From: JAGORM01 sp964406795
GTDB lineage: Bacteria; Patescibacteriota; Microgenomatia; Levybacterales; GWA1-39-11
Assembly (NCBI GenBank): GCA_964406795.1
Contig: CAYOTA010000001.1
Coordinates: forward strand, 86,904-150,903
Direction of reading: 5' to 3'
DNA length: 64,000 bases
The notes under the pieces were generated by a model. The model made no database searches. It saw only the letters and a program-made list of their open reading frames with translations, and was not told the DNA's origin. A program made the position numbers and the translations under genes. Positions 27,085 to 36,185 of this stretch are shown one piece after another. Position 1 is the first letter of the stretch, and each line of letters begins with the position of its first letter.

Positions 27085-27511
27085 GACTATTTTCTTTGGA
27101 CGGAATAAGTGCCGCCATTTCTATTGCTTTATTGAGTAATTCTTTCTGTTCATCTGTCAGGTTAATTTCTTTGTTATAGCCAGCGGTAGTCACCTCAACT
27201 CTGTTGCGATAGGAATCATGATGTGTCTTAAGCCAGAAAATTATCGAGGTCATGTTTTTATCCTTAATGGCACTAATTAGCTGGCTCTCGGCTAGATCAT
27301 TCACAAGCAAGTTGCCTTCTTGCAAGGCTTCATCTGCCTGTTTTGAAAACTCTTTATCTTCAGCTCTCCATCGATAATATGTCGAACGTCCTACATTGGT
27401 TTTCTCACAGGCCACCTGAACTATGGGAGTTTTCTTTAGTTGCTCTACCAGTAGATCTTGTTCAACTTTTATACGATCTCTAACTGTAATTTGATTATCT
27501 TTGTTGTTCAT
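27077..27511 (-). CDS. Terminase small subunit-like HTH protein, copy A
   Basis: 144 aa, with VACEKTNVGRSTYYRWRAED as the homeodomain-like HTH and a helical tail (ESQLISAIKDKNMTSIIFWL) typical of phBC6A51-type small subunits. Overlaps the TerL start by eight bases and the methyltransferase stop by four, so the genes are translationally coupled. Would recognise the packaging site and load TerL. Confidence 0.82.
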   Translation of the reverse strand: MNNKDNQITVRDRIKVEQDLLVEQLKKTPIVQVACEKTNVGRSTYYRWRAEDKEFSKQADEALQEGNLLVNDLAESQLISAIKDKNMTSIIFWLKTHHDSYRNRVEVTTAGYNKEINLTDEQKELLNKAIEMAALIPSKENSHE

Positions 27512-28251
27512 AGTTTTTTAGCATTTTTACCTGTAACTTTTTCAAAACGATCCATGACGACCTGACAGTATTCTGGATCAAGCTCGATTCCCAAACATCT
27601 ACGCCTAGTTTGCTCACAGGCTATTAACGTAGATCCCGAACCTAGAAAAGGGTCATATACCCAGTCGCCGATTTTTGAACTATTTAGAATAAGATTGCGA
27701 AGTAACCCGACTGGCTTCATCGTTGGGTGCAACGGACTCTTATTTGGTTTAGGGTAAAACAAAACGCTTTTATCCTGGGATTTCTGAAACCTATGAGTGC
27801 CGAACCACCCATAGGCTATGAGCTCATGCATGGGGAGATAGTTAAGTCTTCCGAGTACCGCATGGTTTTTGATCCAGATAAGAAGTTGGGCAAACTTGAA
27901 TCCCTGTTCAAGCAGTCCTTCTCGCATAGAAAAGAGCATTTTGTCGGAATTAAACAAATAATAGCTATTTTTTTCAGCAAGATGTAGTTTAACTAATTTC
28001 AACCATCCACTTGTAAATTCTTTATATTCCTCATCAGTTTGCAAATGGTCATTTAGGATAGTTTTCCTTTTCCCAACTTGGTTAAATCCAATTTTGTTTT
28101 CAATAAGCGCCACAGCGTACGGCATATCGGTGAGGATCAAAGAAACCTTCCGATCACTAAGAATCTTTTTAACAATTTCTGGATCCAATGCATCGCCACA
28201 AGCGAGATAGTGTGAACCTAGTTCAAAGATGTCATTCTTTTGGATTAACAT
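27508..28251 (-). CDS. Beta-class DNA methyltransferase, copy A (altered catalytic motif)
   Basis: Motif I is near the C-terminus: VYDPFLGSGSTLIACEQTRRR. Motif IV is ILTDMPYAV, where DPPY is expected; copy B keeps CDPPYGV. The Pro-to-Met change could weaken or change activity. Other parts are conserved (HPTMKPVGLLRNLI). Overlaps the neighbouring genes on both sides. Probably modifies element DNA, or did so formerly. Confidence 0.85.
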   Translation of the reverse strand: MLIQKNDIFELGSHYLACGDALDPEIVKKILSDRKVSLILTDMPYAVALIENKIGFNQVGKRKTILNDHLQTDEEYKEFTSGWLKLVKLHLAEKNSYYLFNSDKMLFSMREGLLEQGFKFAQLLIWIKNHAVLGRLNYLPMHELIAYGWFGTHRFQKSQDKSVLFYPKPNKSPLHPTMKPVGLLRNLILNSSKIGDWVYDPFLGSGSTLIACEQTRRRCLGIELDPEYCQVVMDRFEKVTGKNAKKL

Positions 28252-29515
28252 ATTTTGCCTCCTTTCCAGTCAATTGTTGATACCGAGCGACAATAACATC
28301 ACAAAAGATCGGATCAATTTCGCAGAGGAACACCCTGCGTTTCAACTGCTCGGCGGCTACAAGTTGACTTCCTGAACCTCCAAAGAGGTCAAGAATAATA
28401 TCTCCTGGCTTGGTACAACGACGGAATGCTTTCTCATATAAAGTAGGGGGCTTTTGTGTAGGATGTTCGTAGTCCTGTCCATTTACACGCTTCACGAGCC
28501 AGATATTAAATAAGTCCATGATGTCATCGGGAAGTCGATTACCTGTTCCAATCTCTTTATTGAGGACTTCGCTGATATTGTGAACAGAAGCTGATAGGTA
28601 AGGACTGCCGATAGTTCCGTAGACGCAAGGCTCGAAAACCTTATTAAATGCAATTTGGGGAGTCATGTTGGAATTATTCTTGATCCAAAGACAAACTCGT
28701 TTGTTATTAATTCCTAATTCTGAATACAAACTTTGTAGCATCCCAATGTATGTTTCATCACACCAACAAAAGATGTGACAATCGGGGTAAATAAATTGCA
28801 AGCCGTTTTGAAGAACAGTTTTTAGAAATTCTCGGTACTCACTGTCAGATTTTTTGTCAGTAGCTCTGCCTCCATATTTTCCTTTTGTGCTCACGCCCTT
28901 GTTGTAACTAAGTCCGATGTTATAAATCGGATCATAATTAAGCATATGGATTTTATGGTCATCAACTAACTCCTTAACCACTTCAGAACTGGTACTATCC
29001 CCGCAATACAATCTGTGTTGCCCTAGCAAAATTAGATCACCCAGTTTTGTTCTTGGATTTCTTATCTTTGTCGCCTCTACCTCAGCATCAAAATCATCAT
29101 CTTCAACACCAAGCGCATCGTCAAAAATATGGGTGAAATCAAGATCGTCAAAACCAGATTCCAAAAGCAGTTCCATGTCAAAGCTTTTTAAAAGTTCGTA
29201 ATCCCAATCGCCAGATACGCGATTCAAAGTCAAATTCAATTTCTTCTCTCTTTCTACATCTTCGATGTCGATAAAATTTACAGGAACCGTTTCGTATCCT
29301 AAGTCCTTGGCAATTTTTAATCTTAGATGACCTGCGATTACGGTTCCGTAGCGAGATTTATTGCTATTAACTAGGATTGGAATAACAAACCCGTTTTCCT
29401 TAATACTTTTCGTCGCATCATGTATAGTCTTTTCATACCAAACACGAGGATTGTAACCAGCAGGGTTTAAATCGTTGATAGGAACTTCAACTGTTTGAAG
29501 AGATATTTGTTTCAT
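28232..29515 (-). CDS. ParB-like domain + DNA methyltransferase fusion, copy A
   Basis: Residues ~8-110 are a ParB/sulfiredoxin-like domain (VPINDLNPAGYNPRVW, TVIAGHLRLKIAKDLG). A beta-class methyltransferase follows with motif IV NYDPIYNIGLSY (DPIY instead of DPPY) and motif I LDLFGGSGSQLVAAEQLKRR. Such ParB-methylase proteins are frequent in phages and in prophage terminase neighbourhoods. It is the first gene of the leftward cassette methylase-methylase-TerS-TerL. Confidence 0.87.
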   Translation of the reverse strand: MKQISLQTVEVPINDLNPAGYNPRVWYEKTIHDATKSIKENGFVIPILVNSNKSRYGTVIAGHLRLKIAKDLGYETVPVNFIDIEDVEREKKLNLTLNRVSGDWDYELLKSFDMELLLESGFDDLDFTHIFDDALGVEDDDFDAEVEATKIRNPRTKLGDLILLGQHRLYCGDSTSSEVVKELVDDHKIHMLNYDPIYNIGLSYNKGVSTKGKYGGRATDKKSDSEYREFLKTVLQNGLQFIYPDCHIFCWCDETYIGMLQSLYSELGINNKRVCLWIKNNSNMTPQIAFNKVFEPCVYGTIGSPYLSASVHNISEVLNKEIGTGNRLPDDIMDLFNIWLVKRVNGQDYEHPTQKPPTLYEKAFRRCTKPGDIILDLFGGSGSQLVAAEQLKRRVFLCEIDPIFCDVIVARYQQLTGKEAKYVNPKE

Positions 29516-29767
29516 ACTGTCAATTTACCACGCGTTTTTTTGAAGACCCGGGTGACACGGAGGGCAAGGTGAAACCCTGGGTTGTATAGAGAATTGGTTG
29601 ATATGTTGGGATAAATCGATTTTAGATTTTAAAAAATGATTAACAAAAATACCCCTTGACAAGGTTTTCGATAAAAATCTTTCCCCTTAATTTATTGACC
29701 TTAAGTAGATTGCTATTTAGTCGATATTTTTGTATGATATTGTTAACAAATGGTAAGTTAGGAAGAC
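29516..29767. other. Divergent intergenic region
   Basis: 252 nt between the ParB-methylase gene and the HTH/Avs4 pair. No ORF is supported. TTGACA (~29656), TTGACC (~29695) and TATGAT (~29734) could be promoter parts for the rightward genes, but no pair has a clean 17-nt spacing. The left part near 29540-29580 is GC-richer than its surroundings. Confidence 0.4.
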
Positions 29768-29950
29768 ATGAACAAAACAGAAAAAATTCCAGAGCTGCTA
29801 ACCCTAAAGGAAACATGCGACCTTCTTAAGGTTCATGCCAATACGCTTAGACAGTGGGATAAAAAGGGTATCTTAGTTGCGGTACGTTTCGGCGCGCGAA
29901 AAGATCGAAAATATAACAAAGAAGATGTCTTAAGGTTACTAAAAGGGTAA
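29768..29950 (+). CDS. Excisionase-like HTH protein preceding the Avs4-like gene
   Basis: 60 aa: LTLKETCDLLKVHANTLRQW, then DKKGILVAVRFGARKDRKYN. Same family and layout as the 56-aa protein at 24506-24676, which leads the other defence operon. It lies three bases before the Avs4-like gene, with AGGAAG as ribosome site. Likely controls expression of the toxic effector downstream. Confidence 0.85.
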   Translation: MNKTEKIPELLTLKETCDLLKVHANTLRQWDKKGILVAVRFGARKDRKYNKEDVLRLLKG

Positions 29951-29953
29951 ATT

Positions 29954-32900
29954 ATGGAAGATATTAATTGGAGTGCTTTTAAGGCGAAATTCGATGGAAA
30001 AGAACAAAAGTCGTTCGAGAGGCTCAGTTACCTCCTTTTTTGTGACGAGTTTAACAAACCATTAGGGTTGTTTCGATATAAAAACCAGGCTGGCATTGAA
30101 ACAGAACCAGTTGAAGTTGACGGGAAAAATATTGGCTTCCAGGCAAAATTTTATGAAACATCTCTTGCTAGTAATAAAGCTGAAATAATAGACGCACTTA
30201 AGAAAGCAAAAGATAAAAACTCCGAACTTAATAAAGTTATTTTCTATACAAACCAGGAGTTTGCGGAAAGTAGCAAGAAAAACAAAAAAGAACCTGACTA
30301 TAAAGTAGAGATTGAAAATTATGCCAAATCATTAGTTTTAGAAATTGAATGGAGAACTAAGAGTTATTTTGAGTCATCTCATGTAAGTATTAAAAATAAA
30401 AACATTGCCCATCATTATTTTAGCCTTGAAAAAAGCACACTTGACTTAGTTACTGAATTAACTCAACACTCGGACTCAATCATCTCTCCAATACACTCAT
30501 TAATTGAATTTAATAACCAAGAAATTAAAATACAACGTGCTGAGACTCTTGCATTTCTCATTAAAAAACTTAAGGATTTTCCATTAGTTATTTTGAGTGG
30601 CGAAGGCGGATCAGGAAAAACAGCGATTATAAAAGACTTTTATGATGCGAAAAAGAATGAATCACCCATTTTTATATTTAAGGCTACAGAGTTTAATATA
30701 TCGAATATCAATTTGCTGTTTAAAAACTACGGGGAATTTACTCTAGCTAGCTTTAATGAAGAATTATCTGGATATTCTGAAAAATTTATTGTAATTGATT
30801 CTGCTGAAAAACTGTCAGACATAGAGGATACTCAAGCTTTTCAAGAATTTTTAACTACAACACTCAGCAATAAATGGAAAATAATCTTTACAACACGATA
30901 TAACTACCTTGATGACTTGAAATTTCAACTTACCAACATTTATGGAAGAAACTTTCATTTAATTAATATTGAAAATCTTGATCAGAAAGCCCTTAGTGAT
31001 TTAGCATCTAAGTATGGTTTTAAATTGCCTCAAAACGACAAGTTTATAGATCTGATAAAAAATCCATTTTATCTTAATGAATATTTGCAAAATTACACGA
31101 CTTTAGGTGAATCAACAAACCCTACTGAATTTAAAGAACTCATATGGAACAAGCAAATATTGGGAAATTTCCAAAGAAATAACACGCATATAAAAAGGGA
31201 GGAAGTATTTCTAAAAATCGCAGAAAAAAGGGCAAATGACACTTCATTCTTTGTAAATACAGCTGAATTCGACAGTGAAATTCTTCACAAGCTTGAATCA
31301 GATGAGTTAATCAAACATGATCCTCGCACGGGTGGGTATTTTATTACGCATGACATATACGAAGAGTGGGCGTTAAACAAAATAATTGATAGAGAGTTTT
31401 ATAAAAATGAAGACAAACTCGATTTCCTAAAATCCATCGGCATTTCATTACCAGTTCGTAGAGCCTTTAGAATTTGGCTTTCAGAAAAACTTGCTGTTAA
31501 ACCAAAGGAAATAGAGTCTTTTATCGATACCGTAATAAAAACTAAAGAAATCGAACCTTTTTGGAAAGATGAATCAATTATATCTGTCCTATTGTCAGAC
31601 TATGCTCAAACATTTTTTGAATTGTATGAGCAGAAAATATTAGCCAATGATTACGAGCTATTGGTCAGAATTATTTTTCTCCTGAGAATCGCGTGTAAAG
31701 AAATTGATGAGACACTACTACATCTCTTGGGGCTACAGAAGACTGATGGTATTGCTTTAAAAACTATTTTCACAAAACCAAAAGGTGCAGGATGGAATTG
31801 CGTTATAAGTCTAATATTTAAGCATAAAGAGGAACTTGGCTTGACCAAGATGTTTATCATTACGTCTTTGTTGGCTGACTGGAATAGCAAGTTTAAGAGG
31901 GGTAATACCACAAAAAATGCGAGTCTAATTGCTCTCTATTTATATGAACAATTTATGGATCAAGGTGGCTATTGGTCTGGATCAAGAGATGACAAGAAGG
32001 AAGAAATAGTAAATGTTATTTTGCAAGGTTCCGCTGAGATTAAAGAAGAGTTAAAAAAAGTTTTTGATACTGTAATAGCTGAAAAACAAACAAGCCACAG
32101 AGATAAATACTACCCATTAGTTGAGGTAATGTTAGGATCAATCTCTAGTGCCGCGGAAATTACAATGAACTTACCAGAATATGTTATTAAAATAGCTGAC
32201 TTATATTGGTATAGACCGCCTGTTAAAGAGCTTAATCCATACGAACATCATTCAATTGGCGTTGAACAACACTTCGGCTTAAGTGAGATGCATGACTTTA
32301 ACTACTTCCCCCCTAGTGCGCTTCAAACACCAACATTTCTACTTTTAAGATACCATCCTCAACTTGCAGTAAATTTCATATTGTCATTTACAAATAAGAC
32401 AGCTGAATGTTATTCAAAATCAGAATTTGGAGACGAGGTTGAAGAGGTGGAAATTTTTTTCGATGAATCATCATCCATAAAACAACTAATTAGTAATCGT
32501 TTATGGAATATGTACAGGGGTACTCAGGTTTCCACCAGTCTTTTAGAGTCAATACATATGGCACTTGAGAAATGGCTACTCGAATTCGCCAAAATTGTAT
32601 CTGGTGAGGTTTTAGAGAGTTGGTGCCTATATCTACTCAAGAATTCGAAGTCTGCATCGATTACAGCAGTAGTGACAAGTGTCGTTCTAGCTAACCCAGA
32701 TAAATTAAGCAAAGTCGCCATTATTTTATTTAGGTCTAGAAAATTGTTTTTTTATGACACAGGTAGATATAGCTTAGATCAAACTGCCAGTTTTCAGTAT
32801 TCAATAGGGAGCGGTTTGGGTCATGGAGATATGTATAGAAACGAAAGAATTAAAACGTGTGAAGATCCACATAGGAAACAATCATTAGAATATTTGGCAG

Positions 32901-34690
32901 TAAATTATCAATTTTTTAGATCTGATAAAGTTGATGAAAAAACAGCCGAAAACAGACTAAAAGAAGTTTGGGATGTTATCGATAAACATTATTCCGAACT
33001 TCCTGATGAACAAAGTGAGACTTCAGAAGACAAGACGTGGAGGCTGTATCTTGCGAGAATGGATAAAAGGAAAATGAATCCTAAGCTTGAAAGAAAAGAT
33101 GGACAAGTACTAATAAAGTTTAATCCTAAGATTGAACCGAAGTTGAGGAAGTACAGTGAAGATTCTTTGAAGAAAGGTAATGAGGCCTCAAAATATGTCC
33201 AACTTAAACTTTGGTCTAGCTACAGATTTGAATACAAGAAAGAAGAATACGAAAAATATGAAAAGTATCAAGATAATCCAACGCAGGTTATATCCGATGT
33301 AAAAAAGATTGTTAGTAAGATAAAAAGAAATAAAGATGATAACTTCTCACTGCTGAATAGAACAATTCCAGTATTTTCATGCGCTGTTTTAGTGCGAGAC
33401 TATTTTGATCAATTAAGCCCTAAGGATAAAGAGTATTGTAAAAAAATCTTACTAGAGTTCGCTTTTCTTCCACTTAATCCTCAATACCGCTTTCAAATTT
33501 CTGATGGAGTTGAACCAGCAATTGCAAGCCTTCCCTTATTAATAAAAAACTTTCCCTCTGATAGAACAGAGACAAAAGCTTTATTACTGATGCTTTTAGT
33601 TAGTTCGTGGGGACATATTGAAGTATTTGTTATCAAAGCGATATTACATCAACTATGGAAACTGAGCTTTAAAGATGCACAGTCCTTATTATTTGGCTAT
33701 ATTTTATTAAAACCTAAATACGATCTTCTTAGAGAAGAATTAAGAAAAGAAAGTTATAAGAATTATCATTATGAGGATTTAGAACCTAAGTTAATGTTAG
33801 CGTTCACTCAAAAGTATGAGAAGGAAAGCGAATCTGTTGTTGTGGATGCGATTTCGTACAAGGACTTAGAACCTTTAGCAGATTTAGAAAACGATGTCTT
33901 GAATACAATATTTGAACTAATTCCTTTAAGAACTTCAGATGAAGAACACAAAAAAATAATTGGTCAATTATTTCCGATTTTTTCTAAAAAAATGTTCAAA
34001 GAGCGTGATGGAGATAGCTATCAATTAAGGCAAAGGTTTTTTGAGAAGATGTCTTATTTTCTACTCACATCTAGTAAAGATGAGCTGCATACGCACTTAA
34101 TCCCGTTCATTGAAAACTTCACCCTCTCGAGGGAAACGGCAGACTTTTTTCAAGCACTAGTATTTGCTGAAGATTCACTAAATGAATATGAGAACTTTTG
34201 GACTATATGGAACAATTACTACGATAAACTAAAGGATGCTTGTCAGGCAGAAAGACCCAATTTTTATCTTAAAGAAATTATTCGTAACTATCTACTTGCT
34301 GGGTCATTTTGGAAGGAAGAAGCGAAAGAGTGGCATTCTTTAAAAGATCGTGAAAAAAGCTTTTTTAGCAATGTTGCTAATGAAATGGGTAAGTTCCCGA
34401 CGACCCTTTATTCCATTTCTAAACTTTTAAACGAAATTGGAAGCAAATTCTTAGATGATAGTATTTACTGGATAGCAACTATCATAGATAAAAATCCTGA
34501 ATTAACCTCTGCTGATTTGGATACCAATACCATTTATTATCTTGAAAATTTAATTAGAAAACACATTCTGGTAGACAGACAAAGTATTAAAAGAAACACT
34601 AAAGAAAAAAAGGCTGTTATTTCCATTCTTAACTTCCTTGTTGAGCATGGTTCTCCAACGGGTTATTTGCTAAGAGAGGATATTCTTTAA
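29954..34690 (+). CDS. avs4: Avs4-like antiviral STAND NTPase with N-terminal Mrr-type nuclease
   Basis: 1578 aa. The N-terminal ~130 residues are a PD-(D/E)XK Mrr-like nuclease: FERLSYLLFCDEFNKP, FRYKNQAGIETEPVEVDG, GFQAKFYE (E ... QxK). The STAND ATPase follows: ILSGEGGSGKTAII (Walker A, ~217), KFIVIDSAEKLSD (Walker B) and KIIFTTRYNYLDD (sensor Arg). The remaining ~1100 residues are helical and probably form the target-binding superhelix. Family knowledge: type IV AVAST proteins detect a conserved phage protein (portal in studied cases), tetramerise and cut DNA. It is AT-rich compared with the nuo genes and its stop overlaps the convergent recombinase 2 gene by four bases. Confidence 0.85.
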   Translation: MEDINWSAFKAKFDGKEQKSFERLSYLLFCDEFNKPLGLFRYKNQAGIETEPVEVDGKNIGFQAKFYETSLASNKAEIIDALKKAKDKNSELNKVIFYTNQEFAESSKKNKKEPDYKVEIENYAKSLVLEIEWRTKSYFESSHVSIKNKNIAHHYFSLEKSTLDLVTELTQHSDSIISPIHSLIEFNNQEIKIQRAETLAFLIKKLKDFPLVILSGEGGSGKTAIIKDFYDAKKNESPIFIFKATEFNISNINLLFKNYGEFTLASFNEELSGYSEKFIVIDSAEKLSDIEDTQAFQEFLTTTLSNKWKIIFTTRYNYLDDLKFQLTNIYGRNFHLINIENLDQKALSDLASKYGFKLPQNDKFIDLIKNPFYLNEYLQNYTTLGESTNPTEFKELIWNKQILGNFQRNNTHIKREEVFLKIAEKRANDTSFFVNTAEFDSEILHKLESDELIKHDPRTGGYFITHDIYEEWALNKIIDREFYKNEDKLDFLKSIGISLPVRRAFRIWLSEKLAVKPKEIESFIDTVIKTKEIEPFWKDESIISVLLSDYAQTFFELYEQKILANDYELLVRIIFLLRIACKEIDETLLHLLGLQKTDGIALKTIFTKPKGAGWNCVISLIFKHKEELGLTKMFIITSLLADWNSKFKRGNTTKNASLIALYLYEQFMDQGGYWSGSRDDKKEEIVNVILQGSAEIKEELKKVFDTVIAEKQTSHRDKYYPLVEVMLGSISSAAEITMNLPEYVIKIADLYWYRPPVKELNPYEHHSIGVEQHFGLSEMHDFNYFPPSALQTPTFLLLRYHPQLAVNFILSFTNKTAECYSKSEFGDEVEEVEIFFDESSSIKQLISNRLWNMYRGTQVSTSLLESIHMALEKWLLEFAKIVSGEVLESWCLYLLKNSKSASITAVVTSVVLANPDKLSKVAIILFRSRKLFFYDTGRYSLDQTASFQYSIGSGLGHGDMYRNERIKTCEDPHRKQSLEYLAVNYQFFRSDKVDEKTAENRLKEVWDVIDKHYSELPDEQSETSEDKTWRLYLARMDKRKMNPKLERKDGQVLIKFNPKIEPKLRKYSEDSLKKGNEASKYVQLKLWSSYRFEYKKEEYEKYEKYQDNPTQVISDVKKIVSKIKRNKDDNFSLLNRTIPVFSCAVLVRDYFDQLSPKDKEYCKKILLEFAFLPLNPQYRFQISDGVEPAIASLPLLIKNFPSDRTETKALLLMLLVSSWGHIEVFVIKAILHQLWKLSFKDAQSLLFGYILLKPKYDLLREELRKESYKNYHYEDLEPKLMLAFTQKYEKESESVVVDAISYKDLEPLADLENDVLNTIFELIPLRTSDEEHKKIIGQLFPIFSKKMFKERDGDSYQLRQRFFEKMSYFLLTSSKDELHTHLIPFIENFTLSRETADFFQALVFAEDSLNEYENFWTIWNNYYDKLKDACQAERPNFYLKEIIRNYLLAGSFWKEEAKEWHSLKDREKSFFSNVANEMGKFPTTLYSISKLLNEIGSKFLDDSIYWIATIIDKNPELTSADLDTNTIYYLENLIRKHILVDRQSIKRNTKEKKAVISILNFLVEHGSPTGYLLREDIL

Positions 34691-35994
34691 AAAAGCGATA
34701 AATTTTCATTTATCTTTATTTGATTTAGACCTGCAAGCAGCAGTGATATTAAATAATATCTTCTGTCCGGTTTTGCATAAAGAATCATGTTTTGAAGGTA
34801 CATTTTGGTTGTAGTGTCGTCTATTTCGCTAAATTTCATTGGATAAATTGAGAGTTTGATTGTGCTTTCGCTCATGCGGGCGTGAATATCCCATCGCATC
34901 CGTTCAAATCTGACTATCTCGTCCTGAATCTGCTCTGGAAAATTGATTTTTGAAACATCGACGGAATCAATGAGCTTAGTTATATCCCGGAAGACATCTT
35001 CTTCTAAGACATATTCAACCTTACATTTTTTATCTTTTTGACGACTACATCTGTAGTAAGTATGAAAATTCGATCTGCCGTTTTTAAGTTTCCGAATTTT
35101 ACTCTGGCGGTGCACTGGCGACCCACAACGAGCGCATTTTAGAAATCTGGCTATCGAATACTTATCTCCACGGGCATATGTATTGCGGAATGGTCGGAGT
35201 TTTGCTTGAACCTGATCATATCGTTCTAGGGTGACGGTAGGTTCGTAAATTCCTTGATATTCAATACCCTTAATCACAAATCTGCCAGCATAGAATTTGT
35301 TTCGGAGTATTCCATAAATAACACTCTGAGGAATGTGTTTTCCTTTGGCACTTCTTAAAGAAGTATTCTTATTGATCCATGCAATTACTTTTTTTACGGG
35401 TATTCCGTCCGCTACCTTCTGGAATAACTTTGAAATGGGTTCTCCTCGCTCTGGATCGATGGAGATTTTACGTACTCCACCAATCGTTTCACTGATATAG
35501 CCAATTGGCACTGGCCCCGGCCAATATCCGAGCTGGCACTGATTTCGTATCCCGCGCCGAATGTTTATGCTTCGATTATCGTTCTCTAGCTTAGCTTGAC
35601 TGCCAAGGATCATTAAGAGGAACTTCTCATTAGGATTGTCGGTAAAGGTCTGTGAGTACGTCACGATCATCTTAAGCTTCCCCTCGTCCATCAGATCGAC
35701 CAAGATACCAAGGTCTCCAGCGTTCCTTGATAATCTGTCTGGCGACCATGTAATAATGCCGGAGTAAATACCTTGCTCGATTTCTTTAAGTAGTTTGTTA
35801 AAAGTTTCTCGTTGTCCGCATTTTTTAGCAGTGTGACTTTCCCGATAGATTTCGCCAATTTCAAGATTATCTCGTTGTGCTATCTTTTGCATTTCGTTTA
35901 CCTGCGAGTCGATAGAGATTGCCTGTCTTTCGTCCGACTCCGATGATTTTCTGGCATAGAGGCAAAACCGTATGTGCGAATCTTGTTTTTCCAT
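34687..35994 (-). CDS. Large serine recombinase 2
   Basis: FCLYARKSSESDERQAISID (catalytic region), WSPDRLSRNAGDLGILVDLM, a recombinase DNA-binding domain, and a zinc ribbon with CARCGS ... YRCSRQKDKKC. 435 aa, more diverged from recombinases 1 and 3 than those are from each other. No structured element follows it; its end meets the Avs4-like gene. It may belong to a separate integration event that brought the Avs4 pair. Confidence 0.92.
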   Translation of the reverse strand: MEKQDSHIRFCLYARKSSESDERQAISIDSQVNEMQKIAQRDNLEIGEIYRESHTAKKCGQRETFNKLLKEIEQGIYSGIITWSPDRLSRNAGDLGILVDLMDEGKLKMIVTYSQTFTDNPNEKFLLMILGSQAKLENDNRSINIRRGIRNQCQLGYWPGPVPIGYISETIGGVRKISIDPERGEPISKLFQKVADGIPVKKVIAWINKNTSLRSAKGKHIPQSVIYGILRNKFYAGRFVIKGIEYQGIYEPTVTLERYDQVQAKLRPFRNTYARGDKYSIARFLKCARCGSPVHRQSKIRKLKNGRSNFHTYYRCSRQKDKKCKVEYVLEEDVFRDITKLIDSVDVSKINFPEQIQDEIVRFERMRWDIHARMSESTIKLSIYPMKFSEIDDTTTKMYLQNMILYAKPDRRYYLISLLLAGLNQIKINENLSLF

Positions 35995-36076
35995 TCAACT
36001 CAACACATACCGGGAATATTTGAGGAATGCAAGCTAATTTTAGATAAATATATCAAAGTACATCATACCTAAATTG

Positions 36077-36112
36077 TGAGACACCCTTTTTTATAGTGTC
36101 CCATTTGTCTCA
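36077..36112. repeat. Inverted repeat upstream of recombinase 2
   Basis: TGAGACA (36077-36083) and TGTCTCA (36106-36112) form a 7-bp inverted repeat, with a nested alternative GACAC/GTGTC inside. It lies 80-120 nt before the recombinase 2 start, between it and structured element B. Could be an operator, a recombination site or a weak terminator. Confidence 0.35.
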
Positions 36113-36122
36113 TTTTTGATAG

Positions 36123-36143
36123 AATTAGCCTCGAAAGCTAATT
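36123..36143 (+). other. Hairpin with tRNA-Ser-like anticodon loop
   Basis: AATTAGC and GCTAATT enclose the 7-nt loop CTCGAAA, identical to the anticodon loop of bacterial tRNA-Ser(CGA). No acceptor, D or T arm can be built around it. It sits ~45 nt before structured element B, at about the place where tRNA-Gln precedes element A, so a decayed tRNA at an insertion site is conceivable. Confidence 0.3.
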
Positions 36144-36185
36144 GGGCTATAGGGATAAAAAGGGTCTAGACCGTACCCCACAGCA

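Noticed and set aside
25537..29515. Complete prophage
   Set aside because: No portal, capsid, tail, lysis or replication genes on either side.
35995..36040. Fourth att-like repeat upstream of recombinase 2 (TACCGGGAATA ... GAATGC)
   Set aside because: Only fragments resemble R1-R3 and the spacing between them differs; not enough to call a repeat.
36123..36180. tRNA-Ser(CGA) before structured element B
   Set aside because: Only an anticodon-like hairpin is present. No acceptor stem, D-arm or T-arm pairs can be drawn; kept only as a low-confidence hairpin.
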